DNA from: Comamonas badia DSM 17552
GTDB taxonomy: Bacteria; Pseudomonadota; Gammaproteobacteria; Burkholderiales; Burkholderiaceae_C
DNA length: 64,000 nt
Direction: 5' to 3'
Assembly: GCF_000484635.1 (NCBI RefSeq)
Contig: NZ_AXVM01000004.1
Location: 248,001-312,000, forward strand
Shown here piece by piece: positions 8,714 to 17,478 of this stretch (the first letter of the stretch is position 1; each line of letters begins with the position of its first letter). The notes under the pieces were generated by a model. It was given only the letters and a program-made list of their open reading frames with translations, was not told the origin of the DNA and did not search any database. A program made the translations under genes and the position numbers.

Positions 8714-9874
8714 TTACTGCACTATCTTGTAGGTGGCCGATGCGGGATCTGCCTTGAGGAAAAACAGCTTGGGGGCAGCCAGGTGATTTTCCGCCGTGAA
8801 GCTGATCGGCGTCATGGCTCCGGTTTCCAGATTGGTCACTTTTGCCAGCTCAGCATTCGTGCAATCCCAGGTCGGCGACTTGCCGCAGTGATCGATGGCC
8901 GTGAACAGCGCTCTCGCTGCCGCATACCCGGTGAAACTGTAGCGATTGACACGGGCACGCTCTTCGGGCGAAAGGTATTTATCGAGCTTGTCCATGAATC
9001 CCTTGGCCTCGGGCGAGCTCTCCAGGTAGACGTAGTCCACCGTGTAGACGTTCTCGCCTGCCGAGCCCATCATCTTCGCGCTCGCCGGCACGCGCGACAC
9101 ATAGGTGACGCCAACGGGGATTTTCAGGCTGATGCGTTCCAGCTCCTTGACCATGGTGATGTTTTCACCCAGCACCCCTCCTGCCATCAGCGCCTCGGCG
9201 CCCGCCTGCTTGACCTTGAGAATTTCCGAGGAAAAGTCCGATTGCCCCTTCTTGTAGATCTGGCTGGACACGACCTGCAGGTTTTTTTCCTTGGCGACAC
9301 GTTCAAACCCATCGCGCACGTTTTCACCGTAGTCATCGTCCTGCGAGATCACGGCCCATTTTTTACCCGGGTAGCGGTCCGCCATTTTCGAAATCAGCCC
9401 GTAGACCGCCTCTCGCATGTCGTAGCCGACCGCAAAGACGTTCTTGATGACGGGCTTGTACAAACCCTCGTACGTGGTGATGGGCGCCATCGCCGGAATG
9501 CCTGCCTGCTTGATCAGAGGCATCGCAGCCTGTGCCTGCCCGGTGCCCGATATGGACGTGAAGGCAAATATCTTGTCGCTGCCGATCAGCTTTCGCACCC
9601 CCTGAATGGTGCGTGAAGGCACGTAGCCGTCGTCCTCCGAAATCAGGCGCACCTTGCGGCCGTGAATGCCACCGGCCGCGTTGACTTCCGCCACGGCCGC
9701 CTTCACCCCGAGGTTGTGTGCCACTCCGAGCAGCGCGGGCGGGCCGGTCAGCGGCAGGATGTCGCCAATCACGATTTCAGTGTCACTGATGCCCTGTTGC
9801 TGTTGCGCTGCCGCATGGAAAGTGAAGCCGGCGGCAAGCAAGCCGATGGCAAGCGAAGTGAGTCTGCGGTTCAT
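8714..9874 (-). CDS. livK: Periplasmic substrate-binding protein of Liv-type ABC importer
   Basis: Branched-chain amino acid binding protein family (Peripla_BP_6), 386 residues. It has a Sec signal peptide at about 1-23 (MNRRLTSLAIGLLAAGFTFHAAA, shown as two parts: basic start, hydrophobic core ending in AAA before Gln). The mature start ISDTEIVIGDILPLTGPPALLG is typical. Last gene of the operon livF-livG-synthetase-livH-livM-livK. Close relatives often bind aromatic or fatty acids; the ligand here is unknown. Confidence 0.9.
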   Translation of the reverse strand: MNRRLTSLAIGLLAAGFTFHAAAQQQQGISDTEIVIGDILPLTGPPALLGVAHNLGVKAAVAEVNAAGGIHGRKVRLISEDDGYVPSRTIQGVRKLIGSDKIFAFTSISGTGQAQAAMPLIKQAGIPAMAPITTYEGLYKPVIKNVFAVGYDMREAVYGLISKMADRYPGKKWAVISQDDDYGENVRDGFERVAKEKNLQVVSSQIYKKGQSDFSSEILKVKQAGAEALMAGGVLGENITMVKELERISLKIPVGVTYVSRVPASAKMMGSAGENVYTVDYVYLESSPEAKGFMDKLDKYLSPEERARVNRYSFTGYAAARALFTAIDHCGKSPTWDCTNAELAKVTNLETGAMTPISFTAENHLAAPKLFFLKADPASATYKIVQ

Positions 9875-9922
9875 GAGGTGGGTCTCCTGGTTGCAAAGAA
9901 TGGCCGAAGCCGGTGTGGATGA

Positions 9923-10972
9923 TCAATATCTGAGCGGCCATTGCACCCAGGCATGGCGCAGGTCATGCCAGATGCCGCGCAGGCCGCGCGGGTCGAAACG
10001 GAGGAAGGCGATGATCGCCACGCCATAGAGAATGGTCTTGATCTCGTGCGAACTGGTGGTCATGGCGTCTGCAAGACGCCCTCCGAGGAAGGACATCAGG
10101 ACCGAGAAAACCTCCGGCAAGGTGACGATGAACACCGTCCCCAGCACGGCCCCGAGCACCGAACCTATGCCCCCGACGATCACGATGGCAAGAGCCTCGA
10201 TGCTGAGCAGGAAGGGGTAGCCCTCAACCGACACGAAGCTCATGTAGATGGCCATCAGACCGCCAGCCAGCCCCGCGAGCGCCGAGCTGATGAGGAATGC
10301 CAGAAGCTTGTATCGCACCAGGCTGATCCCCATCGTGCGCGCAGCAATGTCGTTGTCGCGCACCGCCACCAGGGCGCGACCGACATAGGATCGGCGCAGG
10401 TTGAGGACGGCCAGCACGGTCAGGAAGGCGACGCACAGACAGAACCAGTAAAAGGCCCGGTCGCTGGAAAGATTCATGCCGAGAATCACCGGCCGCTCGA
10501 TCATGATGCCGCTGCCGCCGCCCGTGAGTTCGCCGCCCGCCAGGATCGCGGCGCTCACGATGTAGGAGAACGCCAGTGTCGTGATGGCCAGGTACAGGCC
10601 ATGCAGGCGCAGCGATGGAATGCCGACGACGAGGCCAAACACCGCAGGCAGCACCGCCGACAGCACCAGCGCAAGCTCGGGCGGCAGACCCCAGCGTGAG
10701 ACGGCGACCGCGTAGGCATAACCCCCAAGCATGAGAAAGCCCACGTGGCCCAAAGAAATCAGCCCCGTGAATCCCGTGAGCACCATCAGTCCCAACGCGC
10801 CGACAGTCGTGAAAAGAATCACCGTCAGGTGCGACAGCAGATAGCCGCTCAGCAGGAATGGTGCCGCCAGCAGCCCCAGCAGCAACACGGTCACCCACCC
10901 CTTGACAACGGGCGAATCCGTGAGAACGACCAGGTCGCTGTAGCTTTGCTTGAAATAACCGCTGCGCATCAA
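9923..10972 (-). CDS. livM: Liv-type ABC transporter permease, LivM subfamily (second system)
   Basis: Polytopic permease of 349 residues with the LivM pattern GFTGLISLGHVGFLMLGGY and GGIGSVLG. It overlaps the LivH-type gene by four bases and precedes the binding-protein gene by 48 bases. Together with the LivH, LivG and LivF products of the same operon it completes an importer separate from the one at 0.5-4.1 kb. Confidence 0.9.
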   Translation of the reverse strand: MMRSGYFKQSYSDLVVLTDSPVVKGWVTVLLLGLLAAPFLLSGYLLSHLTVILFTTVGALGLMVLTGFTGLISLGHVGFLMLGGYAYAVAVSRWGLPPELALVLSAVLPAVFGLVVGIPSLRLHGLYLAITTLAFSYIVSAAILAGGELTGGGSGIMIERPVILGMNLSSDRAFYWFCLCVAFLTVLAVLNLRRSYVGRALVAVRDNDIAARTMGISLVRYKLLAFLISSALAGLAGGLMAIYMSFVSVEGYPFLLSIEALAIVIVGGIGSVLGAVLGTVFIVTLPEVFSVLMSFLGGRLADAMTTSSHEIKTILYGVAIIAFLRFDPRGLRGIWHDLRHAWVQWPLRY

Positions 10973-11841
10973 ACCCTCTCGATTCGCTTTTCACCGAACA
11001 GCCCAAACGGACGGACCATCAGCACCACCAGGATGAGAATGAAGCCGGCGATTTCCTTGAACGTGCTGGGCAGATAGCCCCCCACGAGGTTCTCCAGAAC
11101 ACCGATGAACAGCCCGCTGAAAGCGGAACCGAGCACGGAGTCGAAGCCACCCAGCACCGTGGCCGGGAAGGCCTTGAAGCCGATTTCATAGATGGTGGGA
11201 ACCAGCCCGTAGATCACTGCGAAAAAGGCGCCGGCCAGACCGGCAAGGCCGGAAGCCGAGGCCCAGGCCACGGCCTGCACGCGCGCGGTGGACACACCCA
11301 TGAGCCGTGCGGTCTTCTCGTCCGCAGCGACCGCCCGCATGGCGACACCAAATCGGCTGTGGCGCAGGAAGAACCAGAACCCAGCGATGGCCAGCAGCAG
11401 CACCAGGATCACGGTGATCTGGCTCATCCGCAGGCCCATGCCTCCTATATGGACGATGGTGTCCGCTCCTTCGACATTGAACTTGTGCGGCGCGGCACCC
11501 CAGATCAGTGTCACCAGGGCCCGCAGCACCACCGCAAGCCCCACGGTCACCAGCACCACCGACAAGACCGGCTCGCCGAGCATGGGACGCATGATCAGCC
11601 GCTCACACACGAGCCCCAGGATCGCTCCCACAACCACGGCAACGATGATGGTTGGAACCGCGCTGGTCCCCAAGGCCGTGGCGATGGACCAGGAACTGTA
11701 GGCGGTGAGCATGCCCATCTCGCCTTGGGCGAAATTGATGATGCCGGTCGCCTTGAAGATGACGGCGAAACTCATGGCCACGAGACCATAGATCGCACCG
11801 ACCGCCAATCCCGAAACGACCAGTTCGAGAAAATAGTTCAC
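10969..11841 (-). CDS. livH: Liv-type ABC transporter permease, LivH subfamily (second system)
   Basis: Permease of 290 residues with KATGIINFAQGEMGMLTAY near the N-terminus and GFKAFPATVLGGFDSVLGS in the second half, both LivH hallmarks. It lies 55 bases downstream of the acyl-CoA synthetase gene in the same transcription unit, and overlaps the livM-type gene by four bases. Confidence 0.9.
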   Translation of the reverse strand: MNYFLELVVSGLAVGAIYGLVAMSFAVIFKATGIINFAQGEMGMLTAYSSWSIATALGTSAVPTIIVAVVVGAILGLVCERLIMRPMLGEPVLSVVLVTVGLAVVLRALVTLIWGAAPHKFNVEGADTIVHIGGMGLRMSQITVILVLLLAIAGFWFFLRHSRFGVAMRAVAADEKTARLMGVSTARVQAVAWASASGLAGLAGAFFAVIYGLVPTIYEIGFKAFPATVLGGFDSVLGSAFSGLFIGVLENLVGGYLPSTFKEIAGFILILVVLMVRPFGLFGEKRIERV

Positions 11842-11896
11842 CCAATCTCCTTGCTGCGCACGGCCGGGCGCACCTGTTCCTGCGATGACTCAAGGT

Positions 11897-13759
11897 TCAT
11901 TGCGCGTCTCCGTAAATTTGTTCGAGCTCGCGCGCGAACTTCTTGTTGATGAGTCCGCGGCGCACCTTCTGCGTGGCCGTGAGCTCGCCATCGTCGTGGT
12001 CCAGCTCCTTTTCCAGCAACACGAATTTGCGGATGTTCTCGACGCGGGCAAACTTGCCATTCACCTCATCGACCACCTGCTGGATCAATTCGCGCACCTC
12101 GCTCATCTGTGTCAGCGATTTGAAGGTCGTATAAGGCAAGTCGCGCTCGCCAGCCCAGCGGCCCACGCTATCAAAATCGATCTGAATCAGACCCCCCAGG
12201 AATTTCTTGCCCTCGCCCACCACGATGGCTTCGCGCACATAGGGACTGTCCTTGAGCGCGTTCTCTATCTCGGATGGCGCAATGTTCTTGCCACCGCTCG
12301 TGATGATGATGGCCTTCTTGCGATCAACGACCGCAATCTCATCCTTGGCGCGCACCTCCACGATGTCGCCACTGGCCAGCCAGCCGTCGCTGGACAGAAT
12401 GTCCTGCGTCCCCTTGTCATCGAACAGGTAGCCGCGAAACACCCCGGGTGAGCGCACAAAGGCCTCGCCATCCTCGCCCACTTTCCATTCGACGCCCGGC
12501 ATGGCAGGCCCGCAGCTGCCCGAAACGAATGGCCGCCCCGGTACCTGCACGAAAGCCAGTCCGCCGGCCTCGGTCAGGCCATAGCCCTGCCCCACCGGCA
12601 GGCCGATGATGTCGAAGAACTTCAGCGTCTCCGGTGACACCGAAGCGCCGCCGCACATGCGCGTGTGGGTGCGGTTCAACCCCATGTGGCGCTGCATGTT
12701 GCGAAACAACAGCAGGTACCAGAGGCCGAACTCGGCCCGATCGCCCAGATCCACGAGGCGGCCCTTCTGCGCGCGTTTGTCCGACAGCACGCGCCCGCGC
12801 TTCATGCCGGCGCGGTACAGCCAGCGCTGCACGCGCCCGCTGTCTTTCATGCGGAAATCAAAATTCTGCTGCAGCTTTTCCCAGATGCGGGGTACGCCCA
12901 GGAAGAAGGTCGGTGCGATCTCGCGGATGTTGGCGGACACCGTATCCACGGATTCGGCGAAGTTGACGCAGCCGCCTGTGAGCAGGTGCAGCACCGTCGA
13001 GTAGCCGCGCTCGGCCACGTGGCACAGCGGCAGATAGCACACGGACTCAAAGCGCTTGCCCACCATCTGGCGCGCCGCCGCGTAGGAGTACGCCGCGAAG
13101 ATGAAGTTGCGGTGCGTGAGCATCGCCCCTTTGGGCGGCCCGGTCGTTCCCGAGGTGTACACGAGAATGTTCACGTCGTCGGGCAACAGGCGGTCCACGC
13201 TCTGATCGAGGCGCTGCTCGGCCAACGGGTCTTCCTGCACCAGCTGGTCGCCCAGCGCCATCAGGTGTTCGAAACTGCCCGGCTTGCCCGGCGCATAGCG
13301 GCGCAGCCCCTTCATGTCGACACAGAAAATATGCTCCAGATGGGGCAGGCCGGCCCCTTCCTTCATGGCGTCGAGCACCTTGTCGGTCTGCTCCTGGTCG
13401 CCCGTGATGGCGACCTTGGCCTGGCAGTGGCTGGCGATGTACTGCACTTCGGGCCAGGGGTTGGTGGGATAGATGCCGACGACCTGCACGCCCAGCATCT
13501 GCGCACCGAGGTCCGCATAGAACCACTCCGGTACGTCTTCGGCCGCGATGACGATGCGGTCACCCCGCTGCAAGCCCAGCTTCATGAAGCCCAAAGCCAC
13601 ACGGCGCGCATCCCGGTAGTAGTCGGCCCAGGTGCGTCCGCGCCACACGCCTTGCACCTTCTCCCGCAGCGCCACTTGTTGTCCGCGCTCCTGCGCACGC
13701 AGGCGCAGCAGTCCGGGCAGCGTCCCGTCCCCGCGCAGCAGGGCGCCATGTTCAAACAT
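11897..13759 (-). CDS. AMP-forming long-chain-type acyl-CoA synthetase
   Basis: Adenylate-forming CoA ligase of 620 residues, FAA1-like family. The ATP/AMP-binding loop YTSGTTGPPKGAM is at 201-213; GYGLTEAGG and GDIVEVRAKDEIAVVDRKK (two further core motifs) follow in the C-terminal half. It converts a carboxylic acid to its CoA ester with ATP cleavage to AMP and PPi. It lies inside the second Liv importer operon, overlapping livG by eight bases. That suggests trapping of the incoming acid by vectorial thioesterification, which is inference. It resembles the partial gene at the left edge in family and placement. Confidence 0.9.
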   Translation of the reverse strand: MFEHGALLRGDGTLPGLLRLRAQERGQQVALREKVQGVWRGRTWADYYRDARRVALGFMKLGLQRGDRIVIAAEDVPEWFYADLGAQMLGVQVVGIYPTNPWPEVQYIASHCQAKVAITGDQEQTDKVLDAMKEGAGLPHLEHIFCVDMKGLRRYAPGKPGSFEHLMALGDQLVQEDPLAEQRLDQSVDRLLPDDVNILVYTSGTTGPPKGAMLTHRNFIFAAYSYAAARQMVGKRFESVCYLPLCHVAERGYSTVLHLLTGGCVNFAESVDTVSANIREIAPTFFLGVPRIWEKLQQNFDFRMKDSGRVQRWLYRAGMKRGRVLSDKRAQKGRLVDLGDRAEFGLWYLLLFRNMQRHMGLNRTHTRMCGGASVSPETLKFFDIIGLPVGQGYGLTEAGGLAFVQVPGRPFVSGSCGPAMPGVEWKVGEDGEAFVRSPGVFRGYLFDDKGTQDILSSDGWLASGDIVEVRAKDEIAVVDRKKAIIITSGGKNIAPSEIENALKDSPYVREAIVVGEGKKFLGGLIQIDFDSVGRWAGERDLPYTTFKSLTQMSEVRELIQQVVDEVNGKFARVENIRKFVLLEKELDHDDGELTATQKVRRGLINKKFARELEQIYGDAQ

Positions 13760-14543
13760 GCTCCGCCTCCTCGCCGAGGTAGGCCCGCAGTACCACCGGA
13801 TCGGCCGCCACCTCCGCCGGCGTCCCTTCGGCGATCTTCGATCCGAAGTCCAGCACGTAAACCCGGTCGGACAAATCCATCACCACCTGCATGTCGTGTT
13901 CAATCATGAGCACCGCAACCCCGAATTCATCACGTATGTCCAGCGTGAAGCGCGCGATGTCCTCTTTTTCTTCACGATTCATCCCTGCAACGATTTCATC
14001 GAGCAACAGCAATTTGGGCTCGCAGGCCAGCGCACGGCCCAGTTCGACACGCTTTTGCTGGCCGTAGGCGAGCTGGCTCACGGACTTGTCGCGCAGTTCT
14101 TCGATTTCGAGGAACTCAATGATCTGCTCCACCTTTTCGCGCGCTGCGATCTCGTCGCGGCGCGGCCGCCCCCAGAACAACAGCGACTCCAGCACCGAAT
14201 AGCGGAAATGGATATGCCGCCCCACCAGCAGGTTTTCCACCACGGTGCCGTGGCGAAACAGCGCCAGATTCTGGAAAGTACGGCCTATACCCAGGCGCGC
14301 GAATTCGGAGGGTTTCAGCCCCGCCGTATCCCGCCCCTCGAACAGAATCTGCCCCTGGGTCGGCGGCAGCACGCCACTCACCAGATTGAACGTGGTCGTC
14401 TTGCCCGCGCCATTGGGGCCAATGAGGCTGACGATTTCACCCGGCATCACCTTGAGGCTGACGTTGTTCACGGCCGTCACACCGCCAAAGCGCTTGGAAA
14501 TACCCCGCGCCTCCAGGACGGGAGTCATGCTGTCCTGCGTCAT
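13752..14543 (-). CDS. livG: Liv-type ABC transporter ATPase, LivG subfamily (second system)
   Basis: ATPase of 263 residues from the ATG at 14541-14543, chosen because it overlaps the upstream livF stop as ATGA. It has Walker A GPNGAGKTT, the LivG-type LAYGQQKRVELGRAL signature segment and Walker B KLLLLDEIVAGM, where the usual DEP is DEI. It is the partner of the frameshifted LivF-type ATPase just upstream. Confidence 0.9.
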   Translation of the reverse strand: MTQDSMTPVLEARGISKRFGGVTAVNNVSLKVMPGEIVSLIGPNGAGKTTTFNLVSGVLPPTQGQILFEGRDTAGLKPSEFARLGIGRTFQNLALFRHGTVVENLLVGRHIHFRYSVLESLLFWGRPRRDEIAAREKVEQIIEFLEIEELRDKSVSQLAYGQQKRVELGRALACEPKLLLLDEIVAGMNREEKEDIARFTLDIRDEFGVAVLMIEHDMQVVMDLSDRVYVLDFGSKIAEGTPAEVAADPVVLRAYLGEEAEHV

Positions 14544-15369
14544 GACAACCACCTCTTGCGTCGCTTGTAATGCTTCACGTCTTTCATGCTGGTGCGGCCG
14601 GGCTGGGTACTCAATCCAAGATAGAACTCGCGCACATCGGTGTTGCGGCGCAGCTGCTCACTGGTGCCATCGAGTACGACACGCCCGTTTTCCATGATGT
14701 AGGCGTAATCGGCGATGGCCAAAGCCCGGTTGGCGTTTTGCTCCACCAGCAGGATGGTGAGCCCCGTGCTGTCGCGCAGCTTTTGAATCGTGCGAAAAAT
14801 ATCCGTCACGATCAGCGGAGCCAGACCCAGGGACGGTTCATCCAGGGCCAGCACCTTGGGCTGGCTCATCAGCGCCCTGCCGATCGCAACCATCTGCTGC
14901 TCACCACCGGAGAGATAGCCCGAGATGCTCTGGCGCATCTCCGCCAGGCGCGGGAACAGATCGAACACGAAATTGCGCGCCTGCGCGAGCTTTTCAGAGC
15001 CTTGCAGGTGGGCGCCGGCTATCAGGTTTTCCTCCACCGTCAGCGTGGCGAAGAGGCGACGGCCTTCGGGCACCTGCACCATCCCGTTCTTGACGATGTG
15101 CGGCGCGGGAGCGCGCTCGATGGCTTCGCCGAACAAATGGATGAACCCTTTTCTATTTCTCCGTCCTCGGCATCCAAAACACCTGAAATGGCCTTGAGAA
15201 CACTGGATTTGCCAGCGCCGTTGGAGCCCAGCAGGGCAACGATCTGGCCCGGCCGCACTTCCAGCGACACGTCACGAACGGCCTCGATGGCACCCCCGTA
15301 AACAATCTGAATGTTGTGCACGGCAAGAGCAGGCGGGGCCGTTGAAACCGGCGCGCGCGTATCCGTCAT
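14540..15369 (-). pseudogene. livF: LivF-type ABC ATPase split by a frameshift
   Basis: Two overlapping frames together make one complete LivF-type ATPase. The first (15369 down to about 15155) holds Walker A GSNGAGKSS; the second (about 15155 to 14540) holds VPEGRRLFATLTVEEN, the signature LSGGEQQ and Walker B VLALDEPSLGL. The frame change lies at GAAAAGGGTTCATCC (minus strand). Restoring one T, or a -1 slip, gives the natural continuation EKGFIHLFGEA. The run A-AAG-GGT also fits the X-XXY-YYZ slippery pattern. A one-base deletion or sequencing error is the simpler reading. If the loss is real, the second importer would lack one ATPase. The C-terminus carries a basic tail, as does the other LivF. 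Confidence 0.8.
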
Positions 15370-15392
15370 TGATGATTCATCCCGATATAATT

Positions 15393-15410
15393 AGTCCGAC
15401 GTGTCGGACT
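15393..15410. promoter_or_regulatory. TetR-type operator, site B
   Basis: AGTCCGAC-GT-GTCGGACT: perfect 8-bp arms around a 2-bp centre, the best-formed copy of the shared motif. It lies 23 bases upstream of the livF-type ATG, directly before a TAATTATAT -10-like run on the minus strand, so it should control the importer/synthetase operon (15.4-8.7 kb). Confidence 0.75.
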
Positions 15411-15452
15411 TTGATTTGGATCAAAGTATAAACACCAAAGACCGTTTTTTGA

Positions 15453-16730
15453 TTAGGGATTACCCGGATTTTGAGCGCTTTGGCCGGGAAAAATCTCTCT
15501 CAACGGAAGCGACTCATCCGTCAGGCTTGCCGGGTTCAGCAGTACCGGCTGCTGCGCCAGAGCGCGCCGCGTGGCCATGAAGTCGCCCGGCCGATTGACC
15601 GCGTCGATCGCGAGCAATTGCCCGCCACGCAGGTAGAAAGCACAGAAGCTGCGCGCGCCGGGGTCTCCACGCAACAAGCAGCGGTCGTGCCCCTGCGACA
15701 GCCCCGCCGTTTGCAGTTTCAGATCGTACTGATCCGACCAGAACCACGGCACGCTGCGATTCGGCTTGGGTTTGCCGCAAAGCCAGGACGCGGCGGCGCG
15801 CGCCTGCTCTAGGGCATTGGGCACCGACTCCAGCCGCAGTTCGCGGTCGTAAAGAGGATGGTGCTGCAGCGTGTTGTCCCCGGCCGCCACGATGTGCGGG
15901 TCTGCGGTGCGTGCGAGTTCATCCACCGGAATGCCGCCCTCACCCGCCAGGCCCGCTGCCACAGCAGCCTCGACATTGGGCAGCATGCCGACGCCTGCCA
16001 CGACCAGATCCGCGGGAACGCGCTGACCGTTGCTGCAGTGCACGGCCACGATGCGCCCCCCCTCGCACGTCACGCGCTCGACACCAGCGCCTGTCAAGAT
16101 TTCCACGCCCGCTTCGCGATGCACGCTTTCGTAAAAGCGCGATACCTCGGCACCCGCGACGCGCGCAAGCACACGCGGCTGCGCCTCGATCACAGTGACG
16201 CGCGCGCCCAGTCCGCGTGCGGAAGCAGCCACTTCAAGCCCCACGTAGCCGCCGCCAACCACAACCACCTGCGCATCCGGGCCGAGGCTCGCTCGAATAC
16301 CATCGGCATCGGCCAGCGTGCGCAGATAAAAGAGATTGGACGGCGGCGGATTCCGTGCATCGATGCCCTCGCACACGAACGGCCTGGGGCGCCCACCCGT
16401 GCACAGGGCAAGCTTGTCGTAGCGCAGCGTCGCACCGTCGGCCAATGTCACGGCACGGCCCGTAGGATCAATGGCAGCCAGGCGAGCGCCCTGTACCCGT
16501 TCGATACGCGCCGCCTGATAGGCCGCGGCAGGGCGCAATGCCAGGGCATCCACATCGGCCTGGCCCAGCAGGTAAGCCTTTGACAGGGGGGGGCGCTGAT
16601 AGGGCACAACCCGCTCGTCACCCAGCAGGACGATGCGATCCGTCCAGCCCCCCTGCCGCGCGGCCACCGCCAGTTCACTACCCGCATGCCCCGCACCGAC
16701 GATGAGCAATCCGCTGCCTTGTGTCTCCAT
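15453..16730 (-). CDS. FAD-dependent ferredoxin reductase of a dioxygenase system
   Basis: NAD(P)H:ferredoxin reductase of 425 residues, BphA4/putidaredoxin-reductase type. The FAD-binding GAGHAGSELA is near residue 12, followed by VPYQRPPLSKAYL. The NAD-binding VVVGGGYVGLEVAAS is in the middle, and AAGDNTLQHHPLY is the second FAD contact. It would pass electrons to the [2Fe-2S] ferredoxin encoded at 34399-34719 and so to the Rieske oxygenase. It is 18 kb from its presumed partners but carries the same operator motif at its promoter (site C). Confidence 0.85.
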   Translation of the reverse strand: METQGSGLLIVGAGHAGSELAVAARQGGWTDRIVLLGDERVVPYQRPPLSKAYLLGQADVDALALRPAAAYQAARIERVQGARLAAIDPTGRAVTLADGATLRYDKLALCTGGRPRPFVCEGIDARNPPPSNLFYLRTLADADGIRASLGPDAQVVVVGGGYVGLEVAASARGLGARVTVIEAQPRVLARVAGAEVSRFYESVHREAGVEILTGAGVERVTCEGGRIVAVHCSNGQRVPADLVVAGVGMLPNVEAAVAAGLAGEGGIPVDELARTADPHIVAAGDNTLQHHPLYDRELRLESVPNALEQARAAASWLCGKPKPNRSVPWFWSDQYDLKLQTAGLSQGHDRCLLRGDPGARSFCAFYLRGGQLLAIDAVNRPGDFMATRRALAQQPVLLNPASLTDESLPLREIFPGQSAQNPGNP

Positions 16731-16766
16731 GGTTTCCCTTGCCGTTTTCGATCTATCGTTTCACAT

Positions 16767-16784
16767 AGTCCGTCCAGTCGGTCT
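16767..16784. promoter_or_regulatory. TetR-type operator, site C
   Basis: AGTCCGTC-CA-GTCGGTCT, between the divergent ferredoxin reductase and second tetR genes. On the plus strand it fills the 18-bp spacer between a TTCACA and a TAATTA box. On the minus strand it fills the spacer between TATAAT and TATGTG boxes. It probably controls both genes, including autoregulation of the TetR protein. Confidence 0.7.
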
Positions 16785-16869
16785 AATTATATCCTTCATG
16801 GACTAAAATCGCAATGCGCCGCCTGGTGCGTTGGGCAGACGGGCGGCCAATCGGTGTTGGAGAAATGCA

Positions 16870-17478
16870 ATGACGCGTGTGCGTGCGGATGACTACGAAG
16901 CAAAACGACAAACCATCCTTGACAAGGCCGCGGCGCTCATCGCGCGCAAAGGCTTCGACGTCGCCACCATGCTGGACGTGGCCAAGGCCTGCGGCGCCTC
17001 CAAGTCGCACCTTTACCACTATTTTTCGAGCAAGGAAGATTTGCTCTTTGCCATCGTGCATGAGCACATCACCGCGCAAGCCGCCGAACTCAATCGCATC
17101 GTGGCACAGCCCTTGCCCGCGGAAGAGCGCTTTGCGCAGTTCGTGGACACCTTCATGCAAGGCGCGGCACGCTCGCGCAACGAGCACCTGATTCTGATGA
17201 ACGACATCAAGTTTCTGCCCAAGGCCCAACTCGACCAGATCCGCCGCCTGGAAGCGAATTTGACCGAGCTGATGGAAGACCTGCTGCGCGAGATCAATCC
17301 CGAATTCATGGCCGAAGAGCATCTTCAGAAGCCTTATGCCCTGCTTTTGTTCGGCATGATGATCTGGACCTTCTCGTGGTACCGCCGGACCGGATCGATC
17401 GCGCCGCACGAACTGGCGCAGCGCATTTCAACCTTGTTCGTCCATGGGTTCAAGGCCCTGCCCCAGACCTTGAACTGA
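16870..17478 (+). CDS. TetR/AcrR family regulator 2
   Basis: A 202-residue TetR regulator; the ATG at 16870 has GGAG at a good distance, and the longer upstream frame would run into the operator. The DNA-binding domain aligns without gaps with regulator 1 (VRADDYEAKR, AKACGASKSHLYHYFSSKEDLLF), while the ligand domains are more diverged. The two could read the same operators with different inducers. It is convergent with, and directly abuts, the CaiB/BaiF gene: the two stop codons lie side by side. Confidence 0.9.
   Translation: MTRVRADDYEAKRQTILDKAAALIARKGFDVATMLDVAKACGASKSHLYHYFSSKEDLLFAIVHEHITAQAAELNRIVAQPLPAEERFAQFVDTFMQGAARSRNEHLILMNDIKFLPKAQLDQIRRLEANLTELMEDLLREINPEFMAEEHLQKPYALLLFGMMIWTFSWYRRTGSIAPHELAQRISTLFVHGFKALPQTLN

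Noticed and set aside
15140-15160. Programmed -1 frameshifting in the LivF-type gene
   Set aside because: The heptamer fits, but no stimulatory structure or biological reason is evident in an ABC ATPase; a one-base deletion or sequencing error is simpler. Kept only as a flagged possibility.
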